Assembly: GCA_945901965.1 (NCBI GenBank)
Contig: CAMDMN010000143.1
Coordinates: forward strand, 1-6,038
Direction: 5' to 3'
Length of the DNA: 6,038 bases
Source: Legionella genomosp. 1
GTDB taxonomy: Bacteria; Pseudomonadota; Gammaproteobacteria; Legionellales; Legionellaceae
Positions within the stretch are counted from its first letter, which is position 1. Each line of letters begins with the position of its first letter. Under the pieces are notes generated by a model, which saw only the letters and a list, made by a program, of their open reading frames with translations, was not told where the DNA came from and made no database searches. Position numbers and translations under genes: made by a program. Shown here in pieces: positions 1 to 5,197 of this stretch.

Positions 1-40
1 GTGACATAAAAATAATGATATGATTATTACGAATTATGGG

Positions 41-73
41 CGGTAGATTCCAGATAAATCTACTGTTGTCTGG
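41..73 (+). repeat. Mutually exclusive inverted repeats in leader or intergenic DNA
   Basis: Bases 41-49 pair with 57-65 to give a 9-bp stem with one G-T wobble and a 7-base loop (50-56). The whole loop can instead pair with 67-73, also with one wobble, giving a competing 7-bp stem. No T run follows either stem, so this is not a standard terminator. All three plus-strand frames hit a stop within the first 27 bases, so no coding tail was found here. The two folds cannot easily coexist. The element could be a regulatory leader, the remnant of an upstream gene's 3' end, or chance. Confidence 0.3.
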
Positions 74-109
74 TATAGACCAATTTGTTGAGCGAACAAG
101 CTGTATAAC

Positions 110-139
110 TTCACGTTGATCAATTTACTTAGCTATACT
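110..139 (+). promoter_or_regulatory. Weak candidate promoter for the SemiSWEET gene
   Basis: A -35-like TTCACG (110-115) and a -10 TATACT (134-139) are 18 bases apart, about 40 bases upstream of the ATG at 179. The -35 matches consensus at four of six positions. No other pair in 1-178 has correct spacing. A transcript would start near 146 and leave a short leader carrying the AGGAG ribosome binding site at 169-173. Confidence 0.25.
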
Positions 140-178
140 GTTACTCATAGCAATTTAAAAGAATAGATAGGAGTAATT

Positions 179-468
179 ATGGATGCATCACATTTGATTA
201 TTCAATTTGGATTCACAATCAGCCTATTAGCCAATGCCCTGCTCTTTATCCCCCAAATCATTGCCATTAGTAAAAAAAATCTGCCGAAGGCGTTTCGCTA
301 GTGACATTCGGTGGATTTAATGTGATACAAACATTTACTATGTTTCACGGATTATTGACGCATGACTACCTACTTGCCGCGGGATATCTTTTGAGCATTA
401 TTACCTGCGGGATAGTCTCCGCACTAATCATATATTATAGATACATTAACCATTGTGAGAAGGCCTAA
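179..468 (+). pseudogene. Frameshifted SemiSWEET / PQ-loop sugar transporter
   Basis: SemiSWEETs are three-helix membrane proteins of about 90-95 residues that dimerise to carry sugars down a gradient. The ATG at 179 has AGGAG at 169-173 and opens a hydrophobic helix ending in the family Pro-Gln pair (FIPQIIAISKK). The frame then stops at 299-301. One base inserted in the run of eight A at 272-279 restores KKKSAEGVSLVTFGGFNVIQ, the typical SemiSWEET loop, and reading continues through two more hydrophobic helices to TAA at 466-468. The repaired protein would have about 95 residues, exactly the family length. The lesion is therefore a single-base deletion in a homopolymer. It may be a real mutation, a sequencing error, or a site where transcriptional slippage rescues the product. 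The 40-residue upstream fragment alone would not be functional. Family identity is strong; the substrate is unknown. Confidence 0.85.
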
Positions 469-560
469 CAAGCACCTTTGAACCTTTATTGAAATAATTT
501 TCTCACATAGCACTGCGCCACAACGCCAACTATATGGGACTATTTCTTGTTGTTTATTTT

Positions 561-590
561 TTGCGCCATTAGCGTATATTATGCTATAAT
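561..590 (+). promoter_or_regulatory. Extended -10 promoter for the 432-residue gene
   Basis: TATAAT (585-590) is a perfect -10 preceded by TG at 582-583, which makes it an extended -10. TTGCGC (561-566) serves as a partial -35 with an 18-base spacer. Transcription would start near 597, giving a leader of about 60 bases. The bases just after the -10 are GCGCGG, a GC-rich discriminator of the kind found at stringently controlled promoters. The leader starts with a tandem CTTACGT pair (598-611) and carries AAGGAA at 644-649 before the ATG at 659. The rest of 469-658 holds no gene and no clear terminator for the SemiSWEET gene. Confidence 0.6.
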
Positions 591-658
591 GCGCGGACTT
601 ACGTCTTACGTTGCTAAATTTAATCACATAGACTTAATCAAAAAAGGAATAAAAAAAT

Positions 659-1957
659 ATGATAACCAATTTATCACTATTTCCCCACGATGGTCAGATG
701 GTTATTAAAGACATAGTTCAACGGATTAATTACATTGATTTAATGAGAAATTTGCTCGAAGAATTTCAACAGGCCCTAAATTATTTTCAAAACAATGAGC
801 TTTATAAATTTGATGCACAAGTTGGTGAAACTCTCTGTCAAATTAGAGCCTATAAAATATATACGTTACAAAAAAATTCATTTCCAGTATTTTTTGACGA
901 GTTAAAAGAATTAACGATCGCTCTAGACAAAACAATACAACAGCTAGAGTTGCACACAAAAAAATATCACGCGCTTTTAAAACTACACAAAAGCCAGCGA
1001 CCTGATTATGTACGTGCTCCTATAACATTAATAGATTTTTTTTCAGATTTAGAATGTGTTATTTCTATCCATGAAAATGAACTCTTTATTTTTATATCAT
1101 ATTTTCTATGCCGATATAATATCGTCGATACAGATAAAATTCCGACATCAATTGATTATACTGAAATCGCAAAAAATCTAAACTTATCACGTAGTTATTC
1201 TAAGAAACTAGTGCATTTTTACCAAAAATCACTCTCAGAACTCTCCTGTACATTCATATTCCAGCTATTAACTGAACTATCTGGAAAAGACGATTTAAAA
1301 CATATTCTACCGAAACTGCATAGACAATCAGATGAAGGACGAATGGTGTTGCCATGTTATTGTGTTACAGAAATTATTGTGCTGCATATGATTGATACAA
1401 GAGCAGATCTCGTTCTATTAGTTGATGTAAAAAATGAAGACGGAAATGAGAAGATGGCCTTTTACTTGAAGGGCTCAAAAGATATCAATAATTTTAAATT
1501 AATGCCTCTAGATGAAACCAATGATAACAAACCTTGTGTTGTAATGTATGGCGCATGTTTAACAACTAATGTATTTTTTAGAGAGACATTCCAATCAGAA
1601 CTTATATCATTAGGACTAAAACATATTATTTTATCAAATAATGCTGCTCATCCACAATATTCTGGGGAAACATTAAAACATTTCAAAGATGACCCATTCC
1701 TAGCATTACTCGATGAAGAGCCACATAAACTTTCTAAAATTGATACTCTTTTGATAAAAAATTTATCTAAGGAGCTATCACAAATGAAACAGTTAGCGGA
1801 AAAAATTGGTTGCACCATTAACAACCAAGGTCTATTTCTGCTTAAGCATATTTATTGTAATCAAATCAACGCTTATACAGAGCACTATCTACCTGTTATA
1901 CCACCACTAGCTACCCAAGGAATACCAAGCATTAAAATACTCTTAGCGCATATCTGA
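659..1957 (+). CDS. 432-residue orphan protein, function unknown
   Basis: I do not recognise a family. The start is supported by AAGGAA at 644-649 and by the strong promoter upstream. The protein has no signal peptide and no convincing membrane helix, since the hydrophobic stretch at 142-151 is too short. Residues 1-110 look mainly helical with amphipathic, coiled-coil-like character at 84-110. Residues 168-190 (EIAKNLNLSRSYSKKL and neighbours) resemble a helix-turn-helix, but their internal position makes this tentative. Residues 230-330 alternate hydrophobic strands with polar turns and carry several cysteines (C233, C235, C293, C300). The C-terminal third is helical again, and the last residues are hydrophobic. 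It reads as an intact cytoplasmic protein. In a Legionella-like genome a large orphan protein could be a secreted effector, but no clear C-terminal secretion signal is visible. The kinase gene begins 77 bases downstream on the same strand. Confidence 0.85.
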   Translation: MITNLSLFPHDGQMVIKDIVQRINYIDLMRNLLEEFQQALNYFQNNELYKFDAQVGETLCQIRAYKIYTLQKNSFPVFFDELKELTIALDKTIQQLELHTKKYHALLKLHKSQRPDYVRAPITLIDFFSDLECVISIHENELFIFISYFLCRYNIVDTDKIPTSIDYTEIAKNLNLSRSYSKKLVHFYQKSLSELSCTFIFQLLTELSGKDDLKHILPKLHRQSDEGRMVLPCYCVTEIIVLHMIDTRADLVLLVDVKNEDGNEKMAFYLKGSKDINNFKLMPLDETNDNKPCVVMYGACLTTNVFFRETFQSELISLGLKHIILSNNAAHPQYSGETLKHFKDDPFLALLDEEPHKLSKIDTLLIKNLSKELSQMKQLAEKIGCTINNQGLFLLKHIYCNQINAYTEHYLPVIPPLATQGIPSIKILLAHI

Positions 1958-1976
1958 CCTATACTTATCATAATAG

Positions 1977-2000
1977 TCGTTAGAATTGAAAATTCGACGA
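1977..2000 (+). other. Intergenic hairpin between orphan gene and kinase
   Basis: TCGT (1977-1980) pairs with ACGA (1997-2000) and GAATT (1983-1987) with AATTC (1991-1995), separated by a TA/G internal loop and closed by a GAA loop. A T-rich stretch starts only ten bases later (2011-2019), so this is at best a poor intrinsic terminator. It sits 20 bases after the orphan gene's stop and 34 bases before the kinase ATG. It could attenuate read-through between the two genes or stabilise the upstream mRNA's 3' end. Confidence 0.3.
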
Positions 2001-2034
2001 TGCTAAGCCCTTTATTTTTCTTAAGGAATTATAA

Positions 2035-3594
2035 ATGCTTTCGAATCCAAAAATGGTGGCTATTGAACAGATTGTGCCGAAGATGCCGGGATATGTCTAT
2101 TTATTAGACAATGATGGTTTTTATCAATGTTGCAATGAATCTCAGGCTGGTTTATTTGGATTAAACGTAAGATCCGAGATATTTCATAAAACTAACAGAG
2201 AACTACCCTTTTTTGTTGAACACCCTGAATTAATGGGGATTTGGGATACTAACCATTGTCTAGTTATGCAGTTGGCCACATCCTTGCAACTTAATGCACC
2301 TAGTCAAAATATAGCAGGCCATATTTATACTCTTACTTACAACTACATCCCACTATTAGATGATGAAAAAAATATAGTTGGTATATTAGGTATATCTCTG
2401 GATCTTCCTGAAACAAAAAATAAAACTAACTGTGAACAACAGCATAAACAAGATCTTGCTTTCAAGCGCATAATCGATAATCTTCCTGAGCATGTTTATT
2501 GGAAAAATAAAGAGGGCGAATATTTGGGTTGTAACCTATTGCAAGCAAAAGATCTTGGTCTTGAACGCTGTGACGATATAATTGGAAAAACTGATTATGA
2601 TTTATCACCAAAAGATAAAGCTGATGCATTTAGAAAAATTGACAACAAAATATTATCCAATGGTGTACAGATTGCAACAGAAGAGATTGTTGTAAAAAAT
2701 GGTGAAAGTACCGTTGTTTTATCCAAAAAAATTCCTCTTTATGACGATGACAAAAATATAATTGGCCTACTTGGCATCTCTTTTGATATTTCTGAACGAA
2801 AAAAAATGGAAGAAGATCTTCGCAAAGCCAAAGAAGCTGCTGAAATAGCAAATCAAGCCAAATCAGAATTTTTACGAAATATGGAACACCAACTTAGAAC
2901 GCCATTTAGCGGGGTGTATAGTATGGTTGAACTTTTAGCTTCAGATGAGGCTGATCTCAAAAAGAAGGAGTTATTGGAAATAACGTATCAATCTGCTAAA
3001 GAATTCCTTGAGTTATTAAATGACATCATTGATTTCTCTCGTAATCAAACTGAAAGCACTATTGTCTTGGATAAAAAATTTGATTTACAAGAACTTATTA
3101 AAAAAGCCATTACCATGCAGCGAGCAGCAGCTACAGCTAAACATTTAAAATTGATCCAAAAATATCCTGCTAATATTCCTTCAATATGGATAAGTGATCC
3201 AAAGAGGATTCAACGTATAGTTCTAAATTTATTATCTAATGCTATAAAATTTTCTTCAAAAGGAACAATTAGAGTTAAAGTAAAATTAGCAAAAAATATT
3301 GATGAAAAAAGCAGCATTATTCAAATATTTGTAACCGATATGGGTATTGGTATTCCCGCTGACAAACAAGAACTTATTTACGAAAAATTTTATCGAGTAT
3401 CTCCTGCCAATCATAACAAATACACAGGGGCTGGTCTTGGTTTACATGTTGTAAAGGAATTAATTAATGATTTAGAGGGCGAAATAGAAGTAATATCTAC
3501 TGTTAATGAAGGAACAACATTTATTTGTACTCTACCCTTAAAACATCCGTTGATTGATGATATTTTATCTAAGAATGACCTAACTAAGGATTAA
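2035..3594 (+). CDS. Soluble PAS-PAS sensor histidine kinase
   Basis: This 519-residue sensor autophosphorylates a histidine in response to an input read by its PAS domains. The ATG at 2035 has AAGGA at 2023-2027. Two PAS domains (about 10-125 and 142-254) end in near-identical motifs, NIVGILGISLD and NIIGLLGISFD, suggesting internal duplication. A helical linker (255-278) leads to the HisKA H-box HQLRTP with His285. HATPase_c follows with the N box around N398 and N402, the G1 box DMGIGI (435-440), an F-box-like FYRV (452-455) and the G2 box GAGLGL (465-470). All ATP-binding motifs are intact. No membrane segment is present, so it should sense an intracellular signal. The residue after the histidine is Gln286 instead of the usual acid, a variant also known in TctE-like kinases, while Thr289 at the phosphatase position is kept. 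There is no fused receiver. The nearest partner is the receiver protein encoded tail to tail at 3597-3989. The PAS ligand cannot be told from the sequence. Confidence 0.95.
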   Translation: MLSNPKMVAIEQIVPKMPGYVYLLDNDGFYQCCNESQAGLFGLNVRSEIFHKTNRELPFFVEHPELMGIWDTNHCLVMQLATSLQLNAPSQNIAGHIYTLTYNYIPLLDDEKNIVGILGISLDLPETKNKTNCEQQHKQDLAFKRIIDNLPEHVYWKNKEGEYLGCNLLQAKDLGLERCDDIIGKTDYDLSPKDKADAFRKIDNKILSNGVQIATEEIVVKNGESTVVLSKKIPLYDDDKNIIGLLGISFDISERKKMEEDLRKAKEAAEIANQAKSEFLRNMEHQLRTPFSGVYSMVELLASDEADLKKKELLEITYQSAKEFLELLNDIIDFSRNQTESTIVLDKKFDLQELIKKAITMQRAAATAKHLKLIQKYPANIPSIWISDPKRIQRIVLNLLSNAIKFSSKGTIRVKVKLAKNIDEKSSIIQIFVTDMGIGIPADKQELIYEKFYRVSPANHNKYTGAGLGLHVVKELINDLEGEIEVISTVNEGTTFICTLPLKHPLIDDILSKNDLTKD

Positions 3595-3617
3595 TTTTAA
3601 GACTTTAAAATTTTTTT
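3593..3617 (+). terminator. AT-only hairpin plus T run at the kinase 3' end
   Basis: AATTTTAA (3593-3600) and TTAAAATT (3605-3612) form a perfect 8-bp stem around GACT, followed directly by five more T (3613-3617). The orientation suits transcripts of the kinase gene, whose stop codon (3592-3594) overlaps the stem. The all-AT stem is thermodynamically weak. The element also encodes the last residues of the oppositely oriented receiver gene, so any terminator here must share coding sequence. Confidence 0.4.
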
Positions 3618-3989
3618 AGCATCATTTGAAGAGCTATATGCAATTACTGCTTTTACGTCTTCTTTAGTAAATGGTTTGTCAAAGTACCCCTCCATTCCAT
3701 ATTTAATGGCTTTTTGTTTATATTCTTCTTGATCATGCGAAGTTACTGCCATGACTGGGGTTGTTTTATTTAATTTTGATTGTAATTTAATGTTGGCCGT
3801 TGTTTCAAAACCATCAGGACCATTGCCAAGCCCTATGTCCATTAAAATTAAATCATATTGATTTTCAAGAGCCTTTTCTAAAGCTGTATGACCATCATCT
3901 GCCAGATCAACTTCGCATCCTTCGCCAGTAAGCATCGACTCAATAGTCATTTGGGCTATGGGCGTATCTTCAACCACGAGAATTTTCAT
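3597..3989 (-). CDS. Stand-alone receiver-domain response regulator (CheY/Spo0F type)
   Basis: This 130-residue protein is a single receiver domain with no DNA-binding or enzymatic output. Conserved residues are the acidic pair E7-D8, the phosphoacceptor D51 in LILMDIGL, T83-S84 in VMAVTSH, and K105 in DKPF. The VVEDTPIAQ opening resembles receivers of hybrid kinases more than those of OmpR or CheY. The loop after D51 (GLGNGPDG) is one residue longer than the common GLPDMDG form. The ATG at 3989 has AAGGA on the minus strand at 3995-3999. Such proteins act as phosphate shuttles in relays or by protein-protein contact. Its stop is two bases from the end of the soluble kinase gene, which lacks its own receiver, so pairing is likely but the two genes are convergent and not co-transcribed. 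Partner and output are inferred. Confidence 0.93.
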   Translation of the reverse strand: MKILVVEDTPIAQMTIESMLTGEGCEVDLADDGHTALEKALENQYDLILMDIGLGNGPDGFETTANIKLQSKLNKTTPVMAVTSHDQEEYKQKAIKYGMEGYFDKPFTKEDVKAVIAYSSSNDAKKILKS

Positions 3990-4026
3990 AAAAAATCCTT
4001 AGATTAATATACAACTCCGTTAACTA

Positions 4027-4035
4027 ATAATAGCA
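4027..4035 (-). promoter_or_regulatory. Extended -10 promoter of the receiver gene
   Basis: Read on the minus strand, TGC-TATTAT (4035 down to 4027) is an extended -10. Transcription would start near 4020, giving a leader of about 30 bases before the ATG at 3989. No good -35 hexamer lies 16-18 bases upstream. That position is instead occupied by GTTAA repeats, which would suit an activator-dependent promoter. Confidence 0.4.
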
Positions 4036-4042
4036 CAAATTT

Positions 4043-4069
4043 TTAACATTTGAGTTAACACTATTTAAC
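4043..4069 (-). repeat. GTTAA direct-repeat array upstream of the receiver gene
   Basis: On the minus strand GTTAA occurs at 4069-4065, 4059-4055 and 4047-4043, with start-to-start spacings of 10 and 12 bases (about one helical turn). A fourth copy lies at 4024-4020, near the predicted transcription start. Two copies are within GTTAAC palindromes (4019-4024 and 4054-4059). The layout resembles the tandem direct half-sites bound by OmpR-family regulators, for example the GTAAA-N5-GTAAA box of CpxR. The background here is AT-rich, so chance is possible. Confidence 0.35.
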
Positions 4070-4077
4070 TTGCTCTG

Positions 4078-4275
4078 TTATTTCTTCAGTACCTTCTTCG
4101 TTGCAGTCAAATCAGCCGCAATAGATTCAAAGTGAACAGTAACCGCTCTTTTTTGTGTAACTATAAGGCTGGTGGCATCTTTAATTTCATCGTTGATAGT
4201 GACCAGGGCATATTTTGCCGGGTTGAGTTTTATAACTGATGCGGTTAACTCTAGCTTGAAGTTTTTGGAGCACAT
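4078..4275 (-). CDS. 65-residue hypothetical protein
   Basis: I do not recognise this protein. It is basic at the C-terminus (ATKKVLKK), has no signal peptide or membrane helix, and alternates short hydrophobic stretches with charged ones (KYALVTINDEIKDATSLIV), suggesting a small beta-rich fold. Codon use looks coding and is somewhat richer in G and C than in the neighbours. The weak point is initiation. The only in-frame ATG (4275-4273) has no Shine-Dalgarno sequence, and its A is the last base pair of a 10-bp hairpin. An in-frame TAG at 4305-4303 rules out an ATG further upstream. It may be translated from a structured leader, or be the surviving 3' part of a longer gene. It lies 88 bases upstream of the receiver gene on the same strand and could share its transcript. 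Confidence 0.5.
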   Translation of the reverse strand: MCSKNFKLELTASVIKLNPAKYALVTINDEIKDATSLIVTQKRAVTVHFESIAADLTATKKVLKK

Positions 4276-4305
4276 AGAAACGAAGAGGAAAAAAATTCGT
4301 TTCTA
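4275..4305 (-). repeat. Perfect 10-bp inverted repeat at the start codon of the 65-residue ORF
   Basis: On the minus strand TAGAAACGAA (4305-4296) is complementary to TTCGTTTCTA (4284-4275), with an 11-base loop TTTTTTTCCTC. The last A of the stem is the A of the ATG. The T run is inside the loop and not after the stem, so it is not an intrinsic terminator. A stem this long and perfect in AT-rich DNA is unlikely to be chance. Options are a translational control hairpin, an operator for a dimeric regulator, or the end of an old insertion. Confidence 0.6.
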
Positions 4306-4355
4306 AAGTTTGTTTTGAATGATCTGTCAAAGCCTATGCCACATAAATTATATCA
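4302..4355 (-). promoter_or_regulatory. Candidate promoters for the 65-residue ORF
   Basis: Two minus-strand signals lie between the acetyltransferase stop and the hairpin. The first is an extended -10, TGA-TATAAT (4355 down to 4347), whose transcript would start near 4340 and carry the hairpin about 35 bases in. The second is a perfect -35, TTGACA (4330-4325), 17 bases from a poor -10, TTTAGA (4307-4302), which would start transcription inside the hairpin and give a nearly leaderless mRNA. The first is better supported because its -10 is perfect and extended. Confidence 0.35.
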
Positions 4356-4363
4356 AGCGACAG

Positions 4364-4981
4364 TTAAAAAAAACCAGATTTAACACGAGGAGCATGGCTG
4401 CTAGATCTCTGGCTTTCCAAAATTGATTTGAGAGATAAAGATAGTCTTTGATAAATGTGTTCATCTGAATATTCGCCATCAATGCATGCAGCGGCAGGGA
4501 TGGAGCCAATACGCTCAAAGTCAAATTTATCATATAGTCTAATGGCCGGTGCATTAAACGATTTTACTTGTAGTTCAAGTGAATGAGTATTTGTTGCCTC
4601 TGATTGTTCGATAGCTAATTTTAACAATTGGCTACCAAGACCTTGATGCTGCATTTTGTTCAGAACGCCCATAACAAGTTTTGCACGGTGACCTGTACGG
4701 GTAAATCCAAAACTATCAACAATAATATGACCTACAATTTCTGGACCAAGAAAAGCTGCGATAACAAAAGATTTATCAGAGCCATTAAATAGATTAAGAA
4801 ATCTTTCTTGATCTGCTACAATTTTGTCATCATAAAAATTACTTTCGTGTTGCATAAAGATAGACGATTCATGAAATAAATTTTGAAAGTAAGTTAAAAG
4901 CAAACCAGCTTCAGAAAGCTCTGGTGATCTAAGAATTATTTCGTTATGATCAATCTTGAAATTAATGGGATGTATTTTCAT
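4364..4981 (-). CDS. GNAT-family N-acetyltransferase
   Basis: GNAT enzymes move an acetyl group from acetyl-CoA to an amine. With the start chosen here the protein has 205 residues. It shows the acetyl-CoA loop QHQGLGSQ (about 111-118) after strand KLVMGVL (101-107), and the NAPAIRLYDKFDFERIG motif (from about 143) with the conserved Asn and Tyr. Length and motifs fit the RimI/RimJ-like class; the substrate cannot be told. An in-frame ATG at 5020 would add 13 residues. I prefer 4981 because GAG lies just before it, because a likely extended -10 (5011-5019) sits downstream of the longer start, and because the family fold begins at about residue 15 of the shorter form. The serine-rich C-terminal tail is longer than needed for the fold. 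It is divergent from the methanobactin-like operon, with 57 bases between start codons. Tailoring or self-protection for that product is possible but unsupported. Confidence 0.88.
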   Translation of the reverse strand: MKIHPINFKIDHNEIILRSPELSEAGLLLTYFQNLFHESSIFMQHESNFYDDKIVADQERFLNLFNGSDKSFVIAAFLGPEIVGHIIVDSFGFTRTGHRAKLVMGVLNKMQHQGLGSQLLKLAIEQSEATNTHSLELQVKSFNAPAIRLYDKFDFERIGSIPAAACIDGEYSDEHIYQRLSLSLKSILESQRSSSHAPRVKSGFF

Positions 4982-5038
4982 TATTCTCAACTGAAGTTCA
5001 ATTTTATCTAAATATAACATATTTTAAAGGAATTAATC
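4982..5038. promoter_or_regulatory. Divergent promoter region, acetyltransferase / methanobactin-like operon
   Basis: Only 57 bases separate the two start codons. On the minus strand TGT-TATATT (5019 down to 5011) is an extended -10 for the acetyltransferase, with a predicted start near 5004. On the plus strand TATAAC (5013-5018) overlaps the same AT block and is the best -10 for the peptide operon, though its -35 (around 4990) is poor. Overlapping divergent -10 elements imply that the two genes compete or are switched together. AAAGGA at 5026-5031 is the ribosome binding site for the peptide gene. No clear copper-regulator palindrome is visible. Confidence 0.4.
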
Positions 5039-5185
5039 ATGGTTGATGAAAATAAAAAAATAGAAGATAAAGTTCAGTCTGAAAAAAACATAGATGTTAT
5101 AGAAATAAAAGAAATCACTCTTGATGTTATTGATAATATTTTCGGCGATACAAGGCACGCAACGTGTGGTTCTTATAATTTATAA
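5039..5185 (+). CDS. Methanobactin-like RiPP precursor peptide (MbnA-like)
   Basis: This 48-residue peptide has a good ribosome binding site (AAAGGA at 5026-5031, seven bases from the ATG). Residues 1-18 are highly charged. Residues 19-35 (IDVIEIKEITLDVIDNIF) look like a strand-forming leader segment. The C-terminus, residues 39-48, is RHATCGSYNL with the only cysteine at position 43. In methanobactin synthesis the MbnB-MbnC pair oxidises core cysteines to oxazolone-thioamide groups that bind copper. From memory, the Vibrio MbnA used in structural work is a short peptide ending TCGAFNK with one cysteine, so the T-C-G-small-aromatic-N pattern matches closely. The gene lies 12 bases upstream of an MNIO enzyme in the same frame, the normal mbnA-mbnB order. 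The leader is about twice as long as the Vibrio one. The alternative is another MNIO-modified RiPP class, such as TglA-like peptides, but those carry the cysteine at the very C-terminus. No export signal is present. Confidence 0.8.
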   Translation: MVDENKKIEDKVQSEKNIDVIEIKEITLDVIDNIFGDTRHATCGSYNL

Positions 5186-5197
5186 AACATATCTATT

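Noticed and set aside
116..139. TTGATC/TATACT as a promoter pair
   Set aside because: The spacing is only 12 bases, too short for sigma-70. The pair starting at 110 has an 18-base spacer.
424..627. Minus-strand 67-residue ORF over the SemiSWEET 3' end and the intergenic region
   Set aside because: It starts with GTG without a ribosome binding site, has no protein-like pattern, and overlaps the real gene's end and a strong opposite promoter.
2630..2851. Minus-strand 73-residue ORF inside the kinase
   Set aside because: It is a shadow of the kinase's second PAS coding sequence, with skewed composition rich in Phe, Gln and His and no start signals.
4019..4069. GTTAAC motifs as integron attC core sites
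   Set aside because: The bases after GTT do not fit the RRRY core pattern, no inverse core site is paired at the right distance, and no integrase is present.
4275..4305. Hairpin as an intrinsic terminator of the acetyltransferase transcript
   Set aside because: The T run is in the loop, not after the stem, in the minus-strand direction.
4348..4554. Second minus-strand ORF of 68 residues in the acetyltransferase
   Set aside because: It overlaps the acetyltransferase in another frame, while that gene carries clear GNAT motifs through the same bases.
4982..5020. Longer acetyltransferase start at 5020
   Set aside because: It has no ribosome binding site, the likely -10 element lies downstream of it, and the extra 13 residues are not part of the GNAT fold. 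Kept only as an alternative.
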